A stretch of DNA of 15,225 nt from JAHBVH01 sp034437715 (GCA_034437715.1 DAOTTR010000168.1:1-15225), one strand, 5' to 3'. Positions 1 to 8,085 are shown, counted from the first letter of the stretch. Numbers and translations are program-made. Notes: generated by a model from the sequence alone, not told the origin.

Positions 1-1
1 G

Positions 2-3000
2 TTTAACTGTAGGGACGGTATCGACTGTCATTGGACGCTGCTGAACACCGTGGTGCGCAATAATGAGGCGAATTCAGGGGGTGGCATTGACTATCGCTGT
101 GATAGTGGCGGTGGCGGGGCCTTGATCGTGCAGGACTCTGTGATCCGCGACAACCAGGCATCTGGCGTCGGCGGCGGCATCCGGTATAGTACGGATGAGG
201 ACAGCGGTCTGTGTTCAGTGACGTTGCGGAACACGCTCGTGGAAGGCAACCAAGCATTAGAGGGTGGCGCCATGCGTATCTCCCGCCCGCGCGTGACCAT
301 CGTCGATTCCACCATTCGCAACAATGTCGCCACCGAAGAGGGGGGCGGGCTCATGGCAAGGATCAGCGACGGGTTCATCGATATGACTGTCCTCCGCAGC
401 ACAATCAGCGGCAATCGCGCCGGGCTGAAGGGTGGCGGGGTGTACATTGAGTCCCCCGACCAGACATTTGACATCAAGCTGATCAACAGCACCGTCAGTG
501 GTAACACAGTCGACAACGGCGCTGGCGGTGGGCTCTACTTGCGTGAATCGAACGGTTCGTTGCACATTGCTTTGATCAACAGCACAGTGACACAAAATGC
601 AGCCGGCCAAGGCGCGGGCGTCCACATCTTCGATCAAGCCAGTTTCTCAGAGGCAACCAGTACGCTCCGGCTGAACAACAGCATCGTCGCCGATAATCTT
701 GGCAGCGACTGTGCTGGCGAGGTGGCGGCGGGGGTTGTCTTAGGTGGGCAGCGCGTAGCTTCCTTTGGGAACAACCTGGACAGCGACGGCACCTGCCTCC
801 TGCCCGAGGTGCGTCAACCCAGTGACATCTCCAACGGCAACGCTAATCTGGGCCCGCTGGCTGATAACGGTGGGCCAACCCCCACGCATGTCTTACTGCC
901 CGGCAGCCAGGCCATTGACGCGGGCGATGATGCGGTCTGCGCCGCTGACCCGGTCAATGGGGTCGATCAACGTGGCGCCCCGCGCCCGCAAGGGGCGCAC
1001 TGTGATATTGGCGCCTATGAACGACCGGCATTGGCCGCGTGCCCTTACCCGAATCTGGTGGCCAGCGATGAAGCGTCGCTCCGCCAAGCCATCGACTGTG
1101 TAAATGTGGCCGATCCCGGCGCCTATACCATTACGCTGCTGGCCGATATTGTGTACACCCAACCTATGTTCCGGATCCACAACCCAGCTATCACGAGTTT
1201 GTTGATTACAGGTAATGGCCACACCATCGACGCACAGGGGCATGGCCGCGTCCTTGCCCTGTATAAGAGCAAAGTAGACATGCGCGATCTCACCCTGCGT
1301 GGCGGGCGCCTGCCCAAAATGGACATTTGGCCGAATCCGAACTACGGTGGCGGCATCTATGCCGACACGGAAAATATCGGCTTTGCCGTTGAGCCTTCTT
1401 GCGCCCTCACCTTGACCAACGTCGTCCTGACCGACAATGAAGCATACGCCGGCGGCGGCCTCTATTATAGTTGTGAACTGCCACTGCGGATGAGCCACAC
1501 AACGATAAGCAACAACCGTACGGTCTTCGGCGGTGCCTTTAGCACATCGGCCGGTGAGGAGTTTTCCAGAGAGGTGTTCGTCAACAGCAGCACCTTCAGC
1601 GGCAACGAAGCAACCAGCAACGGCGGTGCCTTTGATCTTGCGAACGGCGACGGCGTCATCTTCCTGCAACTGGTCAACAGCACGGTCAGCGGCAATCAGG
1701 CGGTGAGCGGCAACGGCGGCGGTCTGTTCCTCACCCAAGCTGCGGATGATGGTCGCTCTGAGGTGCAAGTCATCAACAGCACGATTGCCAACAACACGGC
1801 GACAGCGGGCAGCGGCGTCTACGACCATTATGGCATCTTGTCGATGAGCAACAGCATTATCGCGCACAACAGCGGCGGGAGCAACTGTGTGCTCGTTATC
1901 AGCGAATACAATGACGGTCGGTTCACCTCCAACGGTCACAACCTGGATAATGACGGCAGTTGTTTGCTAGCAGGCGTGCGCCAGCCCAGCGATATCCCCA
2001 GCGGCAACGCCAATCTGGGTCCGCTGGCGGACAATGGCGGCCCGACCTTAACCCACGCCCTACTGGCTGGTAGCCAGGCCATCGACGCTGGCGATGATGC
2101 CGTCTGCGCAGCTGACCCGGTCAACGGGATTGATCAACGTGGGGTTGCCCGTCCGCAAGGGGCGCATTGCGATATTGGGGCTGTAGAAGTCCAGATCGAC
2201 CAAGGTGCAACTTTTACGGTAACCAAGTTTACCGATAGCAACGATGGCGTCTGCGATAGCGATTGTTCGCTGCGCGAGGCAATTGCCGCCGCCAACTTGC
2301 GTCCCGGCCCCGATCAGATCGGGTTGGACAGCGGCACGTACCTGCTCACGATCCCGACCCTGCGCGATGCGGAAAACGACTCGGTCGACGAAGACGGCAA
2401 TGCGATCGGTGATCTGGACATTGCCGACGACTTGGTGCTGATCGGCAAGGGCGTAGCCGCCACCATTATCGACGGCAACCAGACGGATCGCGTGCTAGAG
2501 GTGTTGTCTACGGCCAAGGTCACCATTGAAGATTTGACGATCCGTAATGGCCTGATGAGTGAAATGGGGGGTGGTCTTAGCAACAGCGGTACGCTGCTTC
2601 TTAACCGTGTTCATGTGGTCGACAACCGAGCCGCTAGCGCCTTCCGGATTGGTCACGGTGGTGGCCTTTTCAATGACGGCACATTGACGGTAACCAATAG
2701 TTTGCTTGCCAACAATCACGCCGCGGGGGGTGAAGCCAGCTACGGTGAGGGTGGCGCTATTCGCAACGACGGCGTGATGACGATGACGCAGAGCACTATT
2801 CAGAATAATAGTGTGTCGGACGATAATGACTATGGCATTGGGGGCGGCATTGTCAATCAAGGGACGCTGCACCTTGATCGCGGCACTTTGACGGGCAACA
2901 GCACAGTGCGCGGCCCTGGCGGCGCGATCGCCAATCGCTTCGGTGGTCAGGTCGCCGTGATCAATAGCACCATTAGCGCTAACCGCAGTGGCAGCGGTGC

Positions 3001-4411
3001 GGGCATCGCCAATGGGAACGAGTTTGATGATCCCGGTACAGTACTGTTGACCCATACCACGATTGCGAACAACATTGGTGGTGGTCTCTATAATCGCGGC
3101 GTGACAACAGCAACCAATACAATCATCGCGGGCAATCTGCTCGATGGCGACGAAAACACAAGCGCCCAGAATTGCTTCAACACGGGAACATTTACTAGCC
3201 TGGGTGCTACGTTACTGGGCAATGTGGGCAATTGTCCCAGCAGTGGACCGGGTGATATAACGGTTGATAATACGACAGTTTTTACCGATCTGCTTGGGCC
3301 ATTGGCCGATAATGGTGGCGCAACGCTGACCCACGCGCTGCTCGTCGGCAGCGTTGCCATCGATAGGGCGAACGATGCCATCTGTGCGTCGGTGCCAGTC
3401 AACGGGGTGGACCAACGGGGTGTCACCCGTCCACAGGGGGCGCATTGCGACATCGGCGCGTACGAAGCTGAAACCCCAGTGGCTAACCCGCTGCTCTTTG
3501 TCAGCTCGCGCAGCAGTGGGCGCGCCGGCGATATTGCCTTCCGCGATGAGGACATCCTGGCCTACGACGCTAACAACAGTAGCTGGGCGATGATCTTTGA
3601 CGGCTCGGATGTGGGCATTACCAAAGATGTCAACGCCTTCCACGTCCAAGCGGACGGCACTCTACTGCTAAGCTTCAATGGTCCCACAACCGTGCCCGGT
3701 CTAGGCGCGGTGGACGATTCCGACATTGTGCGCTTCATCCCCACAATTGTGTCTGGGTTGGGCAGCCAAACCGCGGGCAGCTTTGCCTGGTATTTGCGTG
3801 GCGCGGATGTGGGTCTGTCAACCGATAGTGAAGACATTGATGCAATCGGCTTTACCGCTGACGGCCATCTCGTAATTAGCACGATCGGCGATTTCAACAC
3901 GCCCAATGTGGTGGGCAAGGACGAAGATCTCATCCAACTGGACAATGCTACTTTTGGCAACCCCAGTGGCGGCGTCTGGCGTCTCTTCTTTGATGGTTCG
4001 ACGGTTGGGTTGGCGAATGAGGATATCAACGGTTTGTGGATCGACCCCGCCAATAACGAACACTATCTCACGGTCAAAGATCACTTTGCCTTTGCCGAGC
4101 AGACAATTGATGCCAATGATATTTTTGTCTGTACCCTCTTGCCAACCGGCGCGTGCAGCTATCGGCTCTTTTGGGATGCCGATCAACATGGGTACAGTGC
4201 CGATAACTTGGACAGCATTGGCCTGGGTCTGCTGCCACTGGCCTTAAATGCTACCGTGCAACAGAGCGCCGCTGAGCCTGCCGCAGATGCAGATGCATGG
4301 ATGGATGCCGATAGCGATGACCTGGATATAGAAGCGCCAGAAGATGTCGCAGGAACGGAGGCAACGCTCCTCTTTCTGCCCATTGTTACGCACTCCGTGA
4401 CAAACGAGTAA
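2..4411 (+). CDS. Large secreted beta-helix protein with CSLREA and choice-of-anchor Q modules (5' partial)
   Basis: The reading frame is open from base 2 with no stop before the first possible GTG at 50, so the gene starts left of the window and about 1,469 residues are visible. It is dominated by short Asn/Ser/Thr/Gly-rich rungs (NSTVSGN, NSTISAN, STIRNN types) typical of right-handed parallel beta-helices. Three modules each end in a choice-of-anchor Q-type block (GPLADNGG...QAIDAGDDAVCA...DQRG...RPQGAHCDIGA), near 1021, 2188 and 3466. The third module opens with a CSLREA domain (CSLREA at 2264-2281). The second opens with a degenerate version (ASLRQAI near 1073). A tail of four repeats (3584-4237) follows, then an acidic Asp/Glu/Ala stretch and LLFLPIV (4367-4387) near the end. 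By family such proteins are exported and surface-bound or released, often adhesin- or polysaccharide-lyase-like in fold, but no catalytic residues were identified. The signal peptide would lie outside the window. Confidence is high in the gene and family, low in function. Confidence 0.93.
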   Translation, partial: FNCRDGIDCHWTLLNTVVRNNEANSGGGIDYRCDSGGGGALIVQDSVIRDNQASGVGGGIRYSTDEDSGLCSVTLRNTLVEGNQALEGGAMRISRPRVTIVDSTIRNNVATEEGGGLMARISDGFIDMTVLRSTISGNRAGLKGGGVYIESPDQTFDIKLINSTVSGNTVDNGAGGGLYLRESNGSLHIALINSTVTQNAAGQGAGVHIFDQASFSEATSTLRLNNSIVADNLGSDCAGEVAAGVVLGGQRVASFGNNLDSDGTCLLPEVRQPSDISNGNANLGPLADNGGPTPTHVLLPGSQAIDAGDDAVCAADPVNGVDQRGAPRPQGAHCDIGAYERPALAACPYPNLVASDEASLRQAIDCVNVADPGAYTITLLADIVYTQPMFRIHNPAITSLLITGNGHTIDAQGHGRVLALYKSKVDMRDLTLRGGRLPKMDIWPNPNYGGGIYADTENIGFAVEPSCALTLTNVVLTDNEAYAGGGLYYSCELPLRMSHTTISNNRTVFGGAFSTSAGEEFSREVFVNSSTFSGNEATSNGGAFDLANGDGVIFLQLVNSTVSGNQAVSGNGGGLFLTQAADDGRSEVQVINSTIANNTATAGSGVYDHYGILSMSNSIIAHNSGGSNCVLVISEYNDGRFTSNGHNLDNDGSCLLAGVRQPSDIPSGNANLGPLADNGGPTLTHALLAGSQAIDAGDDAVCAADPVNGIDQRGVARPQGAHCDIGAVEVQIDQGATFTVTKFTDSNDGVCDSDCSLREAIAAANLRPGPDQIGLDSGTYLLTIPTLRDAENDSVDEDGNAIGDLDIADDLVLIGKGVAATIIDGNQTDRVLEVLSTAKVTIEDLTIRNGLMSEMGGGLSNSGTLLLNRVHVVDNRAASAFRIGHGGGLFNDGTLTVTNSLLANNHAAGGEASYGEGGAIRNDGVMTMTQSTIQNNSVSDDNDYGIGGGIVNQGTLHLDRGTLTGNSTVRGPGGAIANRFGGQVAVINSTISANRSGSGAGIANGNEFDDPGTVLLTHTTIANNIGGGLYNRGVTTATNTIIAGNLLDGDENTSAQNCFNTGTFTSLGATLLGNVGNCPSSGPGDITVDNTTVFTDLLGPLADNGGATLTHALLVGSVAIDRANDAICASVPVNGVDQRGVTRPQGAHCDIGAYEAETPVANPLLFVSSRSSGRAGDIAFRDEDILAYDANNSSWAMIFDGSDVGITKDVNAFHVQADGTLLLSFNGPTTVPGLGAVDDSDIVRFIPTIVSGLGSQTAGSFAWYLRGADVGLSTDSEDIDAIGFTADGHLVISTIGDFNTPNVVGKDEDLIQLDNATFGNPSGGVWRLFFDGSTVGLANEDINGLWIDPANNEHYLTVKDHFAFAEQTIDANDIFVCTLLPTGACSYRLFWDADQHGYSADNLDSIGLGLLPLALNATVQQSAAEPAADADAWMDADSDDLDIEAPEDVAGTEATLLFLPIVTHSVTNE
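767..1021 (+). repeat. In-frame anchor-Q repeat, copy A (255 bp)
   Basis: This block encodes an 85-residue segment running from GNNLDSDGTCLL through GPLADNGGPTPTH to CDIGAYE at the end of module 1. It matches copy B (1934-2188) over the full 255 bp without a length change. The last 171 bp (851-1021) also match copy C at 3296-3466. The repeat is part of the secreted beta-helix protein, not a separate element. Confidence 0.85.
1934..2188 (+). repeat. In-frame anchor-Q repeat, copy B (255 bp)
   Basis: This is the second copy of the module-closing block, from GHNLDNDGSCLL to CDIGAVE. It has the same length and phase as copy A (767-1021), and the protein is nearly identical in the second half. 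Differences are mostly at the end (GAVE in place of GAYE) and in the linker after CLL. Confidence 0.85.
3296..3466 (+). repeat. In-frame anchor-Q repeat, copy C (171 bp)
   Basis: This is the third, more diverged copy of the anchor-Q block (GPLADNGGATLTH to CDIGAYE). It aligns without gaps to 851-1021 and 2018-2188. The NLDSDGTCLL segment that precedes copies A and B is replaced here by a different stretch (GATLLGNVGNCPSSGPGD). Confidence 0.8.
3584..4237 (+). repeat. Four tandem DVGL/DID-type repeats in the secreted protein's tail
   Basis: Four related segments follow the beta-helix part. Each pairs an aromatic strand such as WAMIFDGSDVG, FAWYLRGADVG, WRLFFDGSTVG or YRLFWDADQHG with a segment such as KDVNAFHVQADG, EDIDAIGFTADG, EDINGLWIDP or DNLDSIGLGLLP. 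The period is about 65-75 residues. The Asp-rich loops and strand pattern suggest propeller-like blades or a calcium-stabilised repeat. I do not recognise a named family with certainty. Confidence 0.6.
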
Positions 4412-4457
4412 AGGTCATCTGTAAAACGACTTGCCTCTAACCAGAGATATCCTGCCG

Positions 4458-4517
4458 CGCGAAAAATCGTACAGATGCGCTTGACTGAACTCCTGATCAT
4501 CTGTACGATTTTTCGCG
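4458..4517. terminator. Bidirectional intrinsic terminator between convergent genes
   Basis: A perfect 20-bp inverted repeat (4458-4477 and 4498-4517) flanks a 20-nt loop. The GC-containing inner stem (CGTACAGATG / CATCTGTACG) has five A residues on one side and five T residues on the other, so each strand reads stem then T-tract. It lies 46 bp after the stop at 4411 and 43 bp beyond the end of the minus-strand gene at 4561. This is where a shared terminator for two converging transcripts is expected. Confidence 0.8.
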
Positions 4518-4560
4518 GTCTGTCTATGCGCTGAAGTGGCGCAAATAATCAGAGCGCGGG

Positions 4561-5679
4561 TTACACAGCCCCTTCATTGCGCCACCAGCGGACTTCGTTG
4601 CTGCCATCTTCTGCCGAAGCGACCAGATCCAACCGGCCATCGCCATCGAGATCGACAGCAATGACTTGGTTGGCGCGTTTCCAACCATCTTTGAGGATCT
4701 GCATATCCCACGGCCCGCGCGGATCGCCGCGATGCTTAAAGAGCGCCACGCGCCCCGTCTGATCCCAGCCGACGCCGACCACTTCCATTTGCCCATCGTT
4801 GTCCAAGTCGGCGGCAATCGCTTCAAAGGCGTTGGGCAGACAATCGCAAATAATGTGCTTGGGCCACGGTGTCTGGGTGGGGTCGCCCGTATTTTCATAC
4901 CAGACAATTTGTTGATATTGCAGATCGCACGGATCCTGCTTGGGCGACATGCCCAGCGCCATGATCACGTCGATGTGGCCGTCGCCATTCATGTCTACCG
5001 GCCAGCCATGCGTGGGTTGGATTGGCGTGTCGATAATATGCTTGATCCAGGGCTGGTTGACTGGGTCGCCCGGATTCTCATACCAGATCACTTGATTGCC
5101 GACGCGCGCGGTGCCCAAAAGATCCATTTTCCCATCGCCATTGAAATCTGCCGCGCACATGGTACGTGTTTCGGCAATGTTTTCTTCGATCATGTGTTTG
5201 ATCCACTGGCCATCGCGCTGCTCGAACCAGGCAAATTGATTGCCTTTGCGCCAACTGGATGCCGCCACATCCAGATCGCCATCGCCGTCAAAGTCGGCCA
5301 CGGCGATCTCGTAGGCGCCGGGTAACTGGCCTTCTGTGATGTAGTGATAGTGCCAGTTGTTGCGCTCGCGCGGATCACCGTCAAAGGCGAAGTAGAGCAG
5401 ACTGCCGTTAATGTTATCCACAATCACAATCTCGGGCTTACCATCACCATTAATGTCGGCAATGACGTGCCGTTCCAGCCATTCATTCGCCCGCTCGTGG
5501 ATAATGTGGCGTGTAAAGTTGCCGTGGCCGTCGTTCTCAAACCAATACAAGCCCACATTTTTGTCCGCCGAGACGATATCTGGCGACCCATTGCCAGTCA
5601 AATCTACGGCGGCAATGCCATAGGCGTAGAAGTAGCCGTCCCCAATCAGATGTTCGCTAAAAGTCAGTAGATTTTCCAT
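4561..5679 (-). CDS. VCBS/FG-GAP repeat protein, seven-bladed propeller, apparently cytoplasmic
   Basis: The 372-residue protein consists almost entirely of seven FG-GAP/VCBS-type repeats. Each has a calcium-binding-like loop, at residues 26-34 (DLTGNGSPD), 75-83, 129-137, 178-186, 229-237, 291-299 and 343-351 (DLDGDGRLD). Each loop is followed by a strand such as VIWYENPGD or VRWWRNEG. Seven evenly spaced repeats (about 50 residues) fit one closed seven-bladed beta-propeller. The N-terminus (MENLLTFSEHLIGDG) has no signal peptide or membrane segment, which is unusual because most proteins of this kind are exported. The ATG at 5679 is preferred because AGGAG lies 5 nt before it. A TTG at 5697 would place that ribosome binding site inside the coding region. 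It is the last gene of a minus-strand series. Family relatives act as binding or scaffold domains, and no catalytic site is visible. Confidence 0.9.
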   Translation of the reverse strand: MENLLTFSEHLIGDGYFYAYGIAAVDLTGNGSPDIVSADKNVGLYWFENDGHGNFTRHIIHERANEWLERHVIADINGDGKPEIVIVDNINGSLLYFAFDGDPRERNNWHYHYITEGQLPGAYEIAVADFDGDGDLDVAASSWRKGNQFAWFEQRDGQWIKHMIEENIAETRTMCAADFNGDGKMDLLGTARVGNQVIWYENPGDPVNQPWIKHIIDTPIQPTHGWPVDMNGDGHIDVIMALGMSPKQDPCDLQYQQIVWYENTGDPTQTPWPKHIICDCLPNAFEAIAADLDNDGQMEVVGVGWDQTGRVALFKHRGDPRGPWDMQILKDGWKRANQVIAVDLDGDGRLDLVASAEDGSNEVRWWRNEGAV

Positions 5680-5684
5680 GAAAA

Positions 5685-5689
5685 CTCCT
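5685..5689 (-). promoter_or_regulatory. Ribosome binding site (AGGAG) fixing the VCBS gene start
   Basis: On the minus strand AGGAG is followed by five bases and then the ATG at 5679-5677. This decides between the ATG and the TTG at 5697, which lies upstream of the site. Confidence 0.7.
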
Positions 5690-5759
5690 GTGTGCAATAT
5701 GTGTTGCGACTATGTTGATAGGCGAAGATGATAGATGGTGGGCTGATGGTTGGATCTAG

Positions 5760-6623
5760 TTATGCTTCGCTGCTGTGCGCGCTGCGATAGATTTGGGTAG
5801 GATCAAGGACGGCTTTTTCGGTGTACAGATCCGTGGTCATGACGCCACTTGCCAGGGGGTGATAGGTCGGGGTGGTTTTGACAAAAAGCAGCGGATCTTG
5901 GCGATAATGGGCAATGCCAAGGGTTAGTGCCGCGCGCACCGCAAAAGCACGCGCCACGGCGTTGCCCACCGCCGAGATTTTCACCTGCCCTGCGGCCTCT
6001 AATTGCGCACCCAGTTTGTTAAAATCGTTGCCCGGAAAGTCAGCTTTGGCGCGATAGAGGAGCGTGGGTAGCGGTTGCAATTGTCCCGTGCCATTGCGGA
6101 CCCAAGCCGCCTTTTCTACCCATTCACGATAGGAAACCTGGACCAGTTGCTCGATCAGATGAAACCAGGTGCAGCGCAGGTAGGGTACGCCCAATAATAG
6201 CAGGGTAGCTCCCTGTTCATACAGTTGCCAGAAGGGCCCATCCGCCGCCCACGCCGACGGACCATGCACGGCACTGATGGCGTCGGCTTGGGCCCCCAAC
6301 GCCGCGACCGAGTGCAACAGATGACAACTGCGCCGCGCCCCGTGCCGTGTGCGGATCGCCTCTGAGATCGCGCCCATCTCTGACCGATCCTGCTGGGGAT
6401 CAAAAACTGGATAAGCCGTGCGCCCGTGGGCAAAGGTGAAGGTGGGGGCGACCAATGTTCCACTAGGACCAAGCACCTCTAGGAAGGCCTCGACGACACT
6501 GTGCGCGCCACCTACAACATGGCCTAGGCTGCTTAGGGCACTATGGACAAAGACAACCTGCCCGGTTGTCAGACCCGCGGCGCGCAGCGCGCTCACAAGG
6601 TGTTGCTGCGTCAGTGATTGCAT
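5760..6623 (-). CDS. AAC(3)-superfamily N-acetyltransferase
   Basis: The 287-residue protein belongs to the AAC(3) (Antibiotic_NAT) fold family, which transfers an acetyl group from acetyl-CoA to an amine. Visible hallmarks are VHSALSSLGHVVGG (residues 26-39), LGPSGTLVAPTFT (51-63), GAISEAIR (84-91), RSCHLLHSVAALG (98-110) and T152-x-x-H155-x-x-E158, which matches the family's conserved His/Glu segment. Length is normal for the family. The ATG at 6623 is chosen because AGGGAG lies 8 nt upstream and family members begin shortly before this helix. An alternative ATG at 6650 has no clear ribosome binding site. The stop of the GH-like gene is 34 bp upstream (7 bp for the alternative start), so the two are probably co-transcribed. 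A sugar or antibiotic-like amine is possible as substrate. The neighbouring genes suggest a glycan amine, but this is inference. Confidence 0.88.
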   Translation of the reverse strand: MQSLTQQHLVSALRAAGLTTGQVVFVHSALSSLGHVVGGAHSVVEAFLEVLGPSGTLVAPTFTFAHGRTAYPVFDPQQDRSEMGAISEAIRTRHGARRSCHLLHSVAALGAQADAISAVHGPSAWAADGPFWQLYEQGATLLLLGVPYLRCTWFHLIEQLVQVSYREWVEKAAWVRNGTGQLQPLPTLLYRAKADFPGNDFNKLGAQLEAAGQVKISAVGNAVARAFAVRAALTLGIAHYRQDPLLFVKTTPTYHPLASGVMTTDLYTEKAVLDPTQIYRSAHSSEA

Positions 6624-6631
6624 TTGCGCTT

Positions 6632-6637
6632 CTCCCT
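6632..6637 (-). promoter_or_regulatory. Ribosome binding site (AGGGAG) for the acetyltransferase
   Basis: On the minus strand AGGGAG lies 8 nt before the ATG at 6623-6621. It favours that start over the ATG at 6650. Confidence 0.55.
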
Positions 6638-6657
6638 GCGCCACTGGCATACCAATA

Positions 6658-8085
6658 TCAGCCTAGCGAATAGGCATAGACCTCAGCCTGATCGAGATGC
6701 AGTCGGACGATCAGCGGCTTGTCTGGCTGGGGTACAATCTGCGTTCCGCCGCGCCAAGCTACGATGCCATCCACCTGGTCACCTTCCAGGGAGATGGCAT
6801 CGTCTACACCACATCCCGGCACACCGGGCAACGCGACCCGAATCGCGCCACCGGGGTATGTTTTGTAGTTGAGCCGTAATGCGCGCCCAGCGAATGCCGC
6901 TTCCGACAATTGGCCTAGATTCAGTTCTAAAACGCCTTCTGGATCGGCACGGAAACCGCAGAGGCGATCCTTGGGCCAGTGCGCAAAGCCAATCCGATCC
7001 ATGCCGCGATCCATCAAACTCTGCTGCCAGCGTTCGTTGATGCGCCATTGATCGTCCAGATACCACCCATGATTTTCCAGCGCGCCGCAGAAGTACATCC
7101 GTTGTGTATCGCCCACCTCGACTGTGCCCGATGCCGTGTAGATACCGCCGCGATCCCAGGCAAAGGTGCCGTGGCTCATAAAATCCTTGCGCCCTGGCAG
7201 GTGTAGCCAGCGATCGCCAGGACGACACTGATAGGCCAGGCTGACATCCATTGTGCCAAAGACGCCAAATTCGCGGCGGGCCGTGCGTGGCAAGGTGTGC
7301 CGAAATTGCCAAATAAAGCCCACCGTTCCACTGCCCGCGGGCATCATCCCCATGCCATAATAGTCGCCACTAACAAAGCCACGCGTCATGGCACAGATGT
7401 CGTCAAACTCGTCCGGCAGCAGCGCCGAGACGGCGTCGGACCAAGCTCCCGCGCGCAACTCGGCTGTCCAGATCGAGCGGCGCGGAATATTGAGATAGCG
7501 CGGGGTGTATTTGAGCGCCACGATCGCCCGTTCCTGCTGGGGATGGTAGATGCTCATGATTACGTCGCTGCTGGGCCAGCGCGGATGGACGGCATCCAAC
7601 GACCAGTGCAGGCCATCCGCAGAATGTGCGGTATAGTAGCCTCGTTGTGTCACTACCTGCCCGGCGGCTTCACTGCCCGCATCTGACCAACCCGTGGCGC
7701 GGTAACGGTGCGTGCTCGTTGCCTGTGGATCGATAAAAACGGAAGGCGAATGCAAGCCTAAATTGCAGAGGTTATTGGGCTGATTGCCAAACTCGACAAG
7801 TCCCAGCGTTGGCCGTCGCCAGTCGATTCCATCTTCGGATTCGGCATAGCCCACCAGTTGCGCGTTGCGCCCATCCCAACTCTTGGGCCACGCCTGATAC
7901 CACATCCGAAACCGACCACCATCGTGCAGGACTGTGCCAAAACAAGAGACGCCACCGGCGTCAATGGGGCTGGTGGGGTCAGGTTCGAGGACTGGGCTAG
8001 GGTGAAAGATGGGCTGAACCTGAACGAAGTAGAGTTTGCCTTCAACACTACGAATTTCCAGGCGGGATTCGAAGAGTAGTTCCAT
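6658..8085 (-). CDS. GH32/GH43-like five-bladed propeller glycosidase-type protein
   Basis: The 475-residue protein has the pattern of the beta-fructosidase superfamily (clan GH-F/GH-J-like five-bladed propeller). The segments are CFGTVLHDGGRFRMWYQAW (residues 48-66), LVGYAESEDGIDWRRPTLGLVEF (77-99) and a later matching strand, YYTAHSADGLHWS. A C-terminal beta-sandwich begins near residue 350, with DRIGFAHWPKDRLCGFRADPEG and LRLNYKTYPGGAIRVAL. No signal peptide is present, so it probably acts inside the cell. The frame is open upstream to 8352, but the ATG at 8085 is chosen for two reasons. The upstream residues look non-coding (Cys/Arg/Ser-rich), and a strong minus-strand promoter (8146-8174) lies within that extension. 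The ribosome binding site before 8085 is weak. The family normally hydrolyses glycosides, but the catalytic acids cannot be assigned by eye, so it could be a non-catalytic relative. It heads a minus-strand unit with the acetyltransferase. Confidence 0.82.
   Translation of the reverse strand: MELLFESRLEIRSVEGKLYFVQVQPIFHPSPVLEPDPTSPIDAGGVSCFGTVLHDGGRFRMWYQAWPKSWDGRNAQLVGYAESEDGIDWRRPTLGLVEFGNQPNNLCNLGLHSPSVFIDPQATSTHRYRATGWSDAGSEAAGQVVTQRGYYTAHSADGLHWSLDAVHPRWPSSDVIMSIYHPQQERAIVALKYTPRYLNIPRRSIWTAELRAGAWSDAVSALLPDEFDDICAMTRGFVSGDYYGMGMMPAGSGTVGFIWQFRHTLPRTARREFGVFGTMDVSLAYQCRPGDRWLHLPGRKDFMSHGTFAWDRGGIYTASGTVEVGDTQRMYFCGALENHGWYLDDQWRINERWQQSLMDRGMDRIGFAHWPKDRLCGFRADPEGVLELNLGQLSEAAFAGRALRLNYKTYPGGAIRVALPGVPGCGVDDAISLEGDQVDGIVAWRGGTQIVPQPDKPLIVRLHLDQAEVYAYSLG

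Noticed and set aside
893..1939. 348-codon antisense open frame opposite the secreted protein
   Set aside because: It is antisense to clear beta-helix and anchor-Q coding sequence. Its low-complexity Ala/Val/Asp content fits a shadow of the repetitive plus-strand gene.
5680..5697. TTG start for the VCBS protein
   Set aside because: It would place the AGGAG site of the ATG at 5679 inside the coding region.
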